Source: Liolophura sinensis (taxonomy: Eukaryota; Mollusca; Polyplacophora; Chitonida; Chitonidae). From it: 49,643 nt of DNA. A model generated the notes under the pieces. That model searched no databases. It saw only the letters and a list, made by a program, of their open reading frames with translations, and was not told the origin of the DNA. The stretch lies in the NCBI RefSeq assembly GCF_032854445.1, contig NW_027018265.1:1-49643 (forward strand), given 5' to 3'. Made by a program: the position numbers and the translations under genes. Below are positions 25,296-37,391 of the stretch, piece by piece (the stretch's first letter is position 1; each line of letters begins with the position of its first letter).

Positions 25296-27493
25296 TTAAC
25301 TATGTACAATCGCGACTGGTCATTACTATATTCCACTTTTCATTATAAGTTATGTGCCTTTCGGTAGCCCAGACGACGTCAAATCTTTGGGCCAAGCCCA
25401 TTTAACTCACCCAGCAAATGTCTTACTTCTAAGTCGAAGACAATCTCAATGTCTTTATCTACATATAGAAAAACCACACCATTTGTACATAAAAAACACA
25501 AGGTACATGATACAGTCTGCTGTAAAAAAGTACAATTGAACACTGACCCACATCAATAAGGTGCCAAAAGATGCGCAATTGGGCCAGGCATCTCCAGCTG
25601 TTGAAAAATTGCAAATTTCTATGGTTTCCATGGAGTAAGAGCAGTTGCTGGGCACGTGATCTTGATATCAATGATTATTTATTTGTGGCTACAGCCAAAA
25701 GTATTGGTCGGAGAGCAACGCTGTTTGCACCATTCGATTTCTCGTCAAAAAATACGTCGGATTAGCCTCTTACCAGCAGCATTGGAACAGTTTTTCCACT
25801 TTTGGATTTTTGCCTGGTCTTTTTGCGAATTGAAATCGGCTACATTAACTATGTACAATCGCGACTGGTCATTACTATATTCAACTTTTCATTATAAGTT
25901 ATGTGCCATTCGGTTGCCCAGACGACGTCAAATCTTTGGGCCAAGCCCATTTAACTCACCCAGCAAATGTCTTACTTCTAAGTCGAAGACAAACTCAATG
26001 TCTTTATCTACATGTAGAAAAACCACACCATTTGTATATAAAAATAACATAAGGTACTTGATACAGTCCGCTGTAAAAAGTACAATTGAACACTGACCCA
26101 CATCAATAAGGTGCCAAAAGATGCGCAATTGGGCCAGGCATCTCCAGCTGTTGAAAAATTGCAAATTTCCTTGGTTTCCATGGAGTAAGAGCCGTTGCTG
26201 GGCACGTGATCTTGACATCAATGATTATTCATTTGTGGCTACAGCCAAAAGTATTGGTCGGAGAGCAACGCGGTTTGCACCATTCGATTTCTCGTCAAAA
26301 AATACGTCGGATTAGCCTCTTACCAGCAGCATTGGAACAGTTTTTCTACTTTTGGATTTTTGCCTGGTCTTTTTGCGAATTGAAATCGGCTACATTAACT
26401 ATGTACAATCGCGACTGGTCATTACTATATTCAACTTTTCATTATAAGTTATGTGCCCTTCGGTAGCCCAGACGACGTCAAATCTTTGGGCCAAGCCCAT
26501 TTAACTCACCCAGCAAATGTCTTACTTCTAAGTCGAAGACAAACTCAATGTCTTTATCTACATGTAGAAAAACCACACCATTTGTATATAAAAAAAACAC
26601 AAGGTACTTGATACAGTCCGCTGTAAAAAGTACAATTGAACACTGACCCACATCAAAAAGGTGCGAAAAGATGCGCAATTGGGCCAGGCATCTCCAGCTG
26701 TTGAAAAATTGCAAATTTCCTTGGTTTCCATGGAGTAAGAGCCGTTGCTGGGCACGTGATCTTGACATTAATGATTATTCATTTGTGGCTACAGCCAAAA
26801 GTATTGGTCGGAGAGCAACGCGGTTTGCACCATTCGATTTCTCGTCAAAAAATACGTCGGATTAGCCTCTTACCAGCAGCATTGGAACAGTTTTTCTACT
26901 TTTGGATTTTTGCCTGGTCTTTTTGCGAATTGAAATCGGGTACATTAACTATGTACAATCGCGACTGGTCATTACTATATTCAACTTTTCATTATAAGTT
27001 ATGTGCCCTTCGGTAGCCCAGACGACGTCAAATCTTTGGGCCAAGCCCATTTAACTCACCCAGCAAATGTCTTACTTCTAAGTCGAAGACAAACTGAATG
27101 TCCTTATCTACATGTAGAAAAACCACACCATTTGTATATAAAAAAACACAAGGTACTTGATACAGTCCGCTGTAAAAAGTACAATTGAACACTGACCCAC
27201 ATCAAAAAGGTGCGAAAAGATGCGCAATTGGGCCAGGCATCTCCAGCTGTTGAAAAATTGCAAATTTCCTTGGTTTCCATGGAGTAAGAGCCGTTGCTGG
27301 GCACGTGATCTTGACATTAATGATTATTCATTTGTGGCTACAGCCAAAAGTATTGGTCGGAGAGCAACGCGGTTTGCACCATTCGATTTCTCGTCAAAAA
27401 ATACGTCGGATTAGCCTCTTACCAGCAGCATTGGAACAGTTTTTCTACTTTTGGATTTTTGCCTGGTCTTTTTGCGAATTGAAATCGGGTACA
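25296..27493. repeat. Block G: 4-monomer higher-order repeat, copy 2 (M47-M50)
   Basis: Monomer starts are 25296, 25845, 26395 and 26945. M47-M49 repeat M43-M45 for about 1.6 kb with no difference I can see. M50 does not match M46. It is a chimera made of an M51-like first part (AACTGAATGTCCTT, A7) and an M49-like second part (CATCAAAAAGGTGCG, GACATTAATG, ATCGGGTAC). Confidence 0.88.
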
Positions 27494-27752
27494 TTAACTA
27501 TGTACAATCGCGACTGGTCATTACTATATTCAACTTTTCATTATAAGTTATGTGCCCTTCGGTAGCCCAGACGACGTCAAATCTTTGGGCCAAGCCCATT
27601 TAACTCACCCAGCAAATGTCTTACTTCTAAGTCGAAGACAAACTGAATGTCCTTATCTACATGTAGAAAAACCACACCATTTGTATATAAAAAAACACAA
27701 GGTACTTGATACAGTCCGCTGTAAAAAGTACAATTGAACACTGACCCACATC
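26655..27752. repeat. Perfect-looking 549-bp tandem duplication across M49-M51
   Basis: The segment 26655-27203 (second part of M49 plus first part of M50) is followed at 27204-27752 by an apparently identical copy (second part of M50 plus first part of M51). Markers repeat at exactly 549 bp: CATCAAAAAGG at 26651 and 27200, GACATTAATG, ATCGGGTAC, and AACTGAATGTCCTT. The exchange point must lie between the A-tract near 27143 and CATCAAAAAGG near 27204. The absence of private differences marks it as one of the youngest events in the window. Confidence 0.8.
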
Positions 27753-30700
27753 AATAAGGTGCCAAAAGATGTGCAATTGGGCCAGGCATCTCCAGCTGTT
27801 GAAAAATTGCAAATTTCCTTGGTTTCCATGGAGTAAGAGCCGTTGCTGGGCACGTGATCTTGACATCAATGATTATTCATTTGTGGCTATAGCCAAAAGT
27901 ATTAGTCGGAGAGCAACGCGGTTTGCACCATTCGATTTCTCGTCAAAAAATACGTCGGATTAGCCTCTTACCAGCAGCATTGGAACAGTTTTTCCACTTT
28001 TGGATTTTTGCCTGGTATTTTTGCGAATTGAAATCGGCTACATTAACTATGTACAATCGCGACTGGTCATTACTATATTCAACTTTTCATTATAAGTTAT
28101 GTGCCCTTCGGTAGCCCAGACGACGTCAAATCTTTGGGCCAAGCCCATTTAACTCACCCAGCAAATGTCTTACTTCTAAGTCGAAGACAAACTCAATGTC
28201 TTTATCTACATGTAGAAAAACCACACCATTTGTGTATAAAAAAAACACAAGGTACATGATAAAGTCTGCTGTAAAAAGTACAATTGAACACTGACCCACA
28301 TCAATAAGGTGCCAAAAGATGCGCAATTGGGCCAGGCATCTTCAGCTGTTGAAAAATTGCAAATTTCCTTGGTTTCCATGGAGTAAGAGCCGTTGCTGGG
28401 CACGTGATCTTGACATCAATGATTATTCATTTGTGGCTACAGCCAAAAGTATTGGTCGGAGAGCAACGCGGTTTGCACCATTCGATTTCTTGTCACAAAA
28501 TACGTCGAATTAGCCTCTTACCAGCAGCATTGGAACAGTTTTTCCACTTTTTGATTTTTGCCTGGTATTTTTGCGAATTGAAATCGGCTACATTAACTAT
28601 GTACAATCGCGACTGGTCATTACTATATTCAACTTTTCATTATAAGTTATGTGCCCTTCGGTAGCCCAGACGACGTCAAATCTTTGGGCCAAGCCCATTT
28701 AACTCACCCAGCAAATGTCTTACTTCTAAGTCGAAGACAAACTCAATGTCTTTATCTACATGTAGAAAAACCACACCATTTGTATATAAAAAAAACACAA
28801 AGTACTTGATACAGTCCGCTGTAAAAAGTACAATTGAACACTGACCCACATCAATAAGGTGCCAAAAGATGCGCAATTGGGCCAGGCATCTCCAGCTGTT
28901 GAAAAATTGCAAATTTCCTTGGTTTCCATGGAGTAAGAGCCGTTGCTGGGCACGTGATCTTGACATCAATGATTATTCATTTGTGGCTACAGCCAAAAGT
29001 ATTGGTCGGAGAGCAACGCGGTTTGCACCATTCGATTTCTCGTCAAAAAATACGTCGGATTAGCCTCTTACAAGCAGCATTGGAACAGTTTTTCCACTTT
29101 TGGATTTTTACCTGGTCGTTTTGCGAATTGAAATCGGCTACATTAACTATGTACAATCGCGACTGGTCATTACTATATTCAACTTTTCATTATAAGTTAT
29201 GTGCCCCTCGGTAGCCCAGACGACGTCAAATCTTTGGGCCAAGCCCATTTAACTCACCCAGCAGTTGTCTTACTTCTAAGTCGAAGACAAACTCAATGTC
29301 TTTATCTACATGTAGAAAAACCACACCATTTGTATATAAAAAAAACACAAGGTACTTGATACAGTCCGCTGTAAAAAGTACAATTGAACACTGACCCACA
29401 TCAATAAGGTGCCAAAAGATGCGCAATTGGGCCAGGCATCTCCAGCTGTTGAAAAATTGCAAATTTCCTTGGTTTCCATGGAGTAAGAGCCGTTGCTGGG
29501 CACGTGATCTTGAAATCAATGATTACTTATTTGTGGCTACAGCCAAAAGTATTGGTCGGAGAGCAACACGGTTTGCACCATTCGATTTCTCGTCAAAAAA
29601 TACGTCGGATTAGCCTCTTACCAGCAGCATTGGAACAGTTTTTCCACTTTTGGATTTTTGCCTGGTATTTTTTCTAATTGAAATCGGCTACATTAACTAT
29701 GTACAATCGCGACTGGTCATTATTATATTCAACTTTTCATTATAAGTTATGTGCCCTTCGGTAGCCCAGACGACGTCAAATCTTTGGGCCAAGCCCATTT
29801 AACTCACCCAGCAAATGTCGTACTTCTAAGTCGAAGACAAACTCAATGTATTTATCTACATGTAGAAAAACCACACCATTTGTATATAAAAAAAACACAA
29901 GGTACTTGATACAGTCCGCTGTGAAAAGTACAATTGAACACTGACCCACATCAATAAGGTGCCAAAAGATGCGCAATTGGGCCAGGCATCTCCAGCTGTT
30001 GAAAAATTGCACATTTCCTTGGTTTCCATGGAGTAAGAGCCGTTGCTGGGCACATGATCTTGACATCAATGATTATTCATTTGTGGCTACAGCCAAAAGT
30101 ATTGGTCGGAGAGCAACGCGGTTTGCACCATTCGATTTCTCGTCCAAAAATACGTCGGATTAGCCTCTTACCAGCAGCAGTGGAACAATTTTTCCACTTT
30201 TGGACTTTTGCCTGGTCTTTTTGCGAATTGAAATCGGCTACATTAACTATGTACAATCGCGACTGGTCATTATTATTTTCAACTTTTCATTATAAGTTAT
30301 GTGCCCTTCGGTAGCCCAGACGACGTCAAATCTTTGGGCCAAGCCCATTTAACTCACCCAGCAAATGTCGTACTTCTAAGTGGAAGACAAACTCAATGTA
30401 TTTATCTACATGTAGAAAAACCACACCATTTGTATATAAAAAAAAACACAAGGTACTTGATACAGTCCGCTGTAAAAAGTACAATTGAACACTGACCCAC
30501 ATCAATAAGGTGCCAAAAGATGCGCAATTGGGCCAGGCATCTCCAGCTGTTGAAAAATTGCAAATTTCCTTGGTTTCCATGGAGTAAGAGCCGTTGCTGG
30601 GCACGTGATCTTGACATCAATGATTATTCATTTGTGGCTACAGCCAAAAGTATTGGTCGGAGAGCAACGCGGTTTGCACCATTCGATTTCTCGTCAAAAA

Positions 30701-31893
30701 ATACGTCGGATTAGCCTCTTACCAGCAGCAGTGGAACAATTTTTCCACTTTTGGATTTTTGCCTGGTCTTTTTGCGAATTGAAATCGGCTACATTAACTA
30801 TGTACAATCGCGACTGGTCATTATTATTTTCAACTTTTCATTATAAGTTATGTGCCCTTCGGTAGCCCAGACGACGTCAAATCTTTGGGCCAAGCCCATT
30901 TAACTCACCCAGCAGTTGTCTTACTTCTAAGTCGAAGACAAACTCAATGTATTTATCTACATGTAGAAAAACCACACCATTTGTATATAAAAAAAACACA
31001 AGGTACTTGATACAGTCCGCTGTAAAAAGTACAATTGAACACTGACCCACATCAATAAGGTGCCAAAAGATGCGCAATTGGGCCAGGCATCTCCAGCTGT
31101 TGAAAAATTGCAAATTTCCTTGGTTTCCATGGAGTAAGAGCCGTTGCTGGGCACGTGATCTTGACATCAATGATTATTTATTTGTGGCTACAGCCAAAAG
31201 TATTGGTCGGAGAGCAACGCGGTTTGCACCATTCGATTTCTCTTCAAAAAATACGTCGGATTAGCCTCTTACCAGCAGCATTGGAACAGTTTTTCCACTT
31301 TTGGATTTTTGCCTGGTCTTTTTGCGAATTGAAATCGGCTACATTAACTATGTACAATCGCGACTGGTCATTACTATATTCAACTTTTCATTATAAGTTA
31401 TGTGCCCTTCGGTAGCCCAGACGACGTCAAATCTTTGGGCCAAGCCCATTTAACTCACCCAGCAGTTGTCTTACTTCTAAGTCGAAGACAAACTCAATGT
31501 CTTTATCTACATGTAGAAAAACCACACCATTTGTATATAAAAAAAACACAAGGTACTTGATACAGTCCGGTGTAAAAAGTACAATTGAACACTGACCCAC
31601 ATCAATAAGGTGCCAAAAGATGCGCAATTGGGCCAGGCATCTCCAGCTGTTGAAAAATTGCAAATTTCCTTGGTTTCCATGGAGTAAGAGCCGTTGCTGG
31701 GCACGTGATCTTGAAATCAATGATTATTCATTTGTGGCTACAGCCAAAAGTATTGGTCGGAGAGCAACGCGGTTTGCACCATTCGATTTCTCGTCAAAAA
31801 ATACGTCGGATTAGCCTCTTACCAGCAGCATTGGAAGAGTTTTTCCACTTTTGGATTTTTACCTGGTCTTTTTGCGAATTGAAATCGGCTACA
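27494..31893. repeat. Block H: monomers M51-M58
   Basis: Monomer starts are 27494, 28043, 28593, 29143, 29693, 30243, 30794 and 31344. Diagnostic variants: M51 GATGTGC, GCTATAGCC, ATTAGTCGG. M52 TTGTGTATA, GATAAAGTCTG, CATCTTCAG. M53 ACAAAGTAC, ACCTGGTCGTTTTGCG. M54 CCCCTCGG, CTTGAAATC, GATTACTTATTT, CAACACGG. M55 GTGAAAAG, GCACATTT, CACATGATC, GCAGTGGAACAATTT. M56 AAGTGGAAG, AATGTATTT, A9. M57 TGATTATTTATTT, TCTCTTCAA. M58 GTCCGGTG, GGAAGAG. All eight recur in the same order in 39591-45643. Confidence 0.88.
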
Positions 31894-34800
31894 TTAACTA
31901 TGTACAATCGCGACTGGTCATTACTATATTCAACTTTTCATTATAAGTTATGTGCCCTTCGGTAGCCCAGACGACGTCAAATCTTTGGGCCAAGCCCATT
32001 TAACTCACCCAGCAAATGTCTTACTTCTAAGTCGAAGACAAACTCAATGTCTTTATCTACATGTAGAAAAACCACACCATTTGTATATAAAAAAACAAAA
32101 GGTACATGATACAGTCTGCTGTAAAAAGTACAATTGAACACTGACCCACATCAATAAGGTGCCAAAAGATGCGCAATTGGGCCAGGCATCTCCAGCTGTT
32201 GAAAAATTGCAAATTTCCTTGGCTTTCATGTAGTAAGCGCCGTTGCTGGGCACGTGATCTTGACATCAATGATTATTCATTTGTGGCTACAGCCAAAAGT
32301 ATTGGTCGGAGAGCAACGCGGTTTGCACCATTCGATTTCTCGTCACAAAATACGTCGGATTAGCTTCTTACCAGCAGCATTGGAACAGTTTTTCTACTTT
32401 TGGATTTTTGCCTGGTCTTTTTGCGAATTGAAATCGGCTACATTTACTATGTACAATCGCGACTGGTCATTATTATGTTTAACTTTTCATTATAAGTTAT
32501 GTGCCCTTCGGTAGCCCAGATGACGTCAAATCTTTGGGCCAAGCCCATTTAACTCACCCAGCAAATGTCTTACTTCTAAGTCGAAGACAAACTCAATGTC
32601 TTTATCTACATGTAGAAAAACCACACCATTTGTATATAAAAAAAACACAAGGTACTTGATACAGTCCGCTGTAAAAAGTACAATTGAACACTGACCCACA
32701 TCAATAAGGTGCCAAAAGATGCGCAATTGGGCCAGGCATCTCCAGCTGTTGAAAAATTGCAAATTTCCTTGGTTTCCATGGAGTAAGAGCCGTTGCTGGG
32801 CACGTGATCTTGACATCAATGATTATTCATTTGTGGCTACAGCCAAAAGTATTGGTCGGAGAGCAACGCGGTTTGCACCATTCGATTTCTCGTCAAAAAA
32901 TACGTCGGATTAGCCTCTTACCAGCAGCATTGGAAAAGCTTTTCCACTTTTGGATTTTTACCTGGTCGTTTTGCGAATTGAAATCGGCTACATTAACTAT
33001 GTACAATCGCGACTGGTCATTACTATATTCAACTTTTCATTATAAGTTATGTGCCCTTCGGTAGCCCAGACGACGTCAAATTTTTGGGCCAAGCCCATTT
33101 AACTCACCCAGCAAATGTCTTACTTCTAAGTCGAAGACAAACTCAATGTCTTTATCTACATGTAGAAAAACCACACCATTTGTATATAAAAAAACACAAG
33201 GTACATGATACAGTCTGCTGTAAAAAGTACAATTGAACACTGACCCACATCAATAAGGTGCCAAAAGATGCGCAATTGGGCCAGGCATCTCCAGCTGTTG
33301 AAAAATTGCAAATTTCCTTGTCTTTCATGTAGTAAGCGCCGTTGCTGGTCACGTGATCTTGACATCAGTGATTATTCATTTGTGGCTACAGCCAAAAGTA
33401 TTGGTCGGAGAGCAACGCGGTTTGCACCATTCGATTTCTCGTCAAAAAATACGTCGGATTAGCCTCTTACCAGCAGCATTGGAACAGTTTTTCCACTTTT
33501 GGACTTTTGCCTGGTCTTTTTGCTAATTGAAATCGGCTACATTTATTATGTACAATCGCGACTGGTCATTACTATATTCAACTTTTCATTATAAGTTATG
33601 TGCCCTTCGGTAGCCCAGACGACGTCAAATCTTTGGGCCAAGCCCATTTAACTCACCCAGCAAATGTCTTACTTCTAAGTCGAAGACAAACTCAATGTCT
33701 TTATCTACATGTAGAAAAACCACACCATTTGTATATAAAAAAAACACAAGGTACTTGATACAGTCCGCTGTAAAAAGTACAATTGAACACTGACCCACAT
33801 CAATAAGGTGCCAAAAGATGCGCAATTGGGCCAGGCATCTCCAGCTGTTGAAAAATTGCAAATTTCCTTGGTTTCCATGGAGTAAGAGCCGTTGCTGGGC
33901 ACGTGATCTTGACATCAATGATTATTCATTTGTGGCTACAGCCAAAAGTATTGGTCGGAGAGCAACGCGGTTTGCACCATTCGATTTCTCGTCAAAAAAT
34001 ACGTCGGATTGGCCTCTTACAAGCAGCATTGGAAGAGTTTTTCCACTTTTGGATTTTTACCTGGTCTTTTTGCGAATTGAAATCGGCTACATTAACTATG
34101 TACAATCGCGACTGGTCATTACTATATTCAACTTTTCATTATAAGTTATGTGCCCTTCGGTAGCCCAGACGACGTCAAATCTTTGGGCCAAGCCCATTTA
34201 ACTCACCCAGCAAATGTCTTACTTCTAAGTCGAAGACAAACTCAATGTCTTTATCTACATGTAGAAAAACCACACCATTTGTATATAAAAAAAACACAAG
34301 GTACATGATACAGTCTGCTGTAAAAAGTACAATTGAACACTGACCCACATCAATAAGGTGCCAAAAGATGCGCAATTGGGCCAGGCATCTCCAGCTGTTG
34401 AAAAATTGCAAATTTCCTTGGCTTTCATGTAGTAAGCGCCGTTGCTGGGCACGTGATCTTGACATCAATGATTATTCATTTGTGGCTACAGCCAAAAGTA
34501 TTGGTCGGAGAGCAACGCGGTTTGCACCATTCGATTTCTCGTCACAAAATACGTCGGATTAGCTTCTTACCAGCAGCATTGGAACAGTTTTTCTACTTTT
34601 GGATTTTTGCCTGGTCTTTTTGCGAATTGAAATCGGCTACATTTACTATGTACAATCGCGACTGGTCATTATTATGTTCAACTTTTCATTATAAGTTATG
34701 TGCCCTTCGGTAGCCCAGACGACGTCAAATCTTTGGGCCAAGCCCATTTAACTCACCCAGCAAATGTCTTACTTCTAAGTCGAAGACAAACTCAATGTCT

Positions 34801-37391
34801 TTATCTACATGTAGAAAAACCACACCATTTGTATATAAAAAAAAACACAAGGTACTTGATACAGTCCGCTGTAAAAAGTACAATTGAACACTGACCCACA
34901 TCAATAAGGCGCCAAAAGATGCGCAATTGGGCCAGGCATCTCCAGCTGTTGAAAAATTGCAAATTTCCTTGGTTTCCATGGAGTAAGAGCCGTTGCTGGG
35001 CACGTGATCTTGACATCAATGATTATTCATTTGTGGCTACAGCCAAAAGTATTGGTCGGAGAGCAACGCGGTTTGCACCATTCGATTTCTCGTCAAAAAA
35101 TACGTCGGATTAGCCTCTTACCAGCAGCATTGGAACAGTTTTTCCACTTTTGGACTTTTGCCTGGTCTTTTTGCTAATTGAAATCGGCTACATTTATTAT
35201 GTACAATCGCGACTGGTCATTACTATATTCAACTTTTCATTATAAGTTATGTGCCCTTCGGTAGCCCAGACGACGTCAAATCTTTGGGCCAAGCCCATTT
35301 AACTCACCCAGCAAATGTCTTACTTCTAAGTCGAAGACAAACTCAATGTCTTTATCTACATGTAGAAAAACCACACCATTTGTATATAAAAAAAACAAAA
35401 GGTACTTGATACAGTCCGCTGTAAAAAGTACAATTGAACACTGACCCACATCAATAAGGTGCCAAAAGATGCGCAATTGGGCCAGGCATCTCCAGCTGTT
35501 GAAAAATTGCAAAGTTCCTTGGTTTCCATGGAGTAAGAGCCGTTGCTGGGCACGTGATCTTGACATCAATGATTATTCATTTGTGGCTACAGCCAAAAGT
35601 ATTGGTCGGAGAGCAACGCGGATTGCACCATTCGATTTCTCGTCCAAAAATACGTCGGATTAGCCTCTTACCAGCAGCACTGGAACAGTTTTTCTACTTT
35701 TGGATTTTTGCCTGGTCTTTTTGCGAATTGAAATCGACTACATTAACTATGTACAATCGCGACTGGTCATTACTTTATTCAACTTTTCATTATAAGTTAT
35801 GTGCCCTTCGGTAGCCCAGACGCCGTCAAATCTTTGGGCCAAGCCCATTTAACTCACCCAGCAGTTGTCTTACTTCTAAGTCGAAGACAATCTCAATGTC
35901 TTTATCTACATGTAGAAAAACCACACCATTTGTATATAAAAAAAACACAAGGTACTTGATACAGTCCGCTGTAAAAAGTACAATTGAACACTGACCCACA
36001 TCAATAAGGTGCCAAAAGATGCGCAATTGGGCCAGGCATCTCCAGCTGTTGAAAAATTGCAAATTTCCTTGCTTTCCATGGAGTAAGAGCCGTTGCTGGG
36101 CACGTGATCTTGACATCAATGATTATTCATTTGTGGCTACAGCCAAAAGTATTGGTCGGAGAGCAACGCGGTTTGCACCATTCGATTTCTCGTCAAAAAA
36201 TACGTCGGATTAGCCTCTTACCAGCAGCATTGGAAAAGTTTTTCCACTTTTGGATTTTTACCTGGTCGTTTTGCGAATTGAAATCGGCTACATTAACTAT
36301 GTACAATCGCGACTGGTCATTACTATATTCAACTTTTCATTATAAGTTATGTGCCCTTCGGTAGCCCAGACGACGTCAAATTTTTGGGCCAAGCCCATTT
36401 AACTCACCCAGCAAATGTCTTACTTCTAAGTCGAAGACAAACTCAATGTCTTTATCTACATGTAGAAAAACCACACCATTTGTATATAAAAAAACACAAG
36501 GTACATGATACAGTCTGCTGTAAAAAGTACAATTGAACACTGACCCACATCAATAAGGTGCCAAAAGATGCGCAATTGGGCCAGGCATCTCCAGCTGTTG
36601 AAAAATTGCAAATTTCCTTGGCTTTCATGTAGTAAGCGCCGTTGCTGGTCACGTGATCTTGACATCAGTGATTATTCATTTGTGGCTACAGCCAAAAGTA
36701 TTGGTCGGAGAGCAACGCGGTTTGCACCATTCGATTTCTCGTCAAAAAATACGTCGGATTAGCCTCTTACCAGCAGCATTGGAACAGTTTTTCCACTTTT
36801 GGACTTTTGCCTGGTCTTTTTGCTAATTGAAATCGGCTACATTTATTATGTACAATCGCGACTGGTCATTACTATATTCAACTTTTCATTATAAGTTATG
36901 TGCCCTTCGGTAGCCCAGACGACGTCAAATCTTTGGGCCAAGCCCATTTAACTCACCCAGCAAATGTCTTACTTCTAAGTCGAAGACAAACTCAATGTCT
37001 TTATCTACATGTAGAAAAACCACACCATTTGTATATAAAAAAAACACAAGGTACTTGATACAGTCCGCTGTAAAAAGTACAATTGAACACTGACCCACAT
37101 CAATAAGGTGCCAAAAGATGCGCAATTGGGCCAGGCATCTCCAGCTGTTGAAAAATTGCAAATTTTTTTGGTTTCCATGGAGTAAGAGCCGTTGCTGGGC
37201 ACGTGATCTTGACATCAATGATTATTCATTTGTGGCTACAGCCAAAAGTATTGGTCGGAGAGCAACGCGGTTTGCACCATTCGATTTCTCGTCAAAAAAT
37301 ACGTCGGATTAGCCTCTTACCAGCAGCATTGGAACAGTTTTTCCACTTTTGGATTTTTGCCTGGTATTTTTTCTAATTGAAATCGGCTACA
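31894..37391. repeat. Block I: monomers M59-M68
   Basis: Monomer starts are 31894, 32443, 32993, 33542, 34092, 34642, 35193, 35743, 36293 and 36842. M59, M61, M63 and M67 carry a linked set of four substitutions (CTTTCATGTAGTAAGCGCC in place of TTTCCATGGAGTAAGAGCC). M59 and M63 also share CGTCACAAAATACG, ATTAGCTTC and CATTTACTATG. M61 and M67 share AAATTTTTGGG, TTGCTGGTC, CATCAGTG and CATTTATTATG. M60 ends with GGAAAAGCTTTT and M66 with GGAAAAGTTTTT, and both lead into ACCTGGTCG. M60-M62 and M66-M68 thus form a 6-monomer period. M68 has an M62-like start but a GGTATTTTTT end leading into the repeated M43-type block. Confidence 0.85.
32521..32528. promoter_or_regulatory. TGACGTCA (CRE-like) created by a private variant in M60
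   Basis: Most monomers read CGACGTCA here. In M60 a C-to-T change makes the perfect eight-base palindrome TGACGTCA, the ATF/CREB consensus. The same change appears in M85, the duplicate of M60, so it marks shared ancestry of the two blocks. Regulatory use is not supported by anything else. Confidence 0.25.

Larger units (their letters stand above)
25296..35892. repeat. Long segmental duplication inside the array, copy 1 (M47 to early M66)
   Basis: About 20 consecutive monomers reappear in the same order at 37392-49643. The correspondences are M47-M49 to M69-M71, M51-M57 to M73-M79, and M58-M66 to M83-M91. Monomer-specific variants match one for one across the block, for example CTTGAAATC in M54/M76, GTCCGGTG in M58/M83, the CRE-creating change in M60/M85, and GACGCCGTC in M66/M91. 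The offset is 12,097 bp before the three-monomer insertion and about 13,750 bp after it. The right limit is set by the window end, not by a known boundary. Confidence 0.88.
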
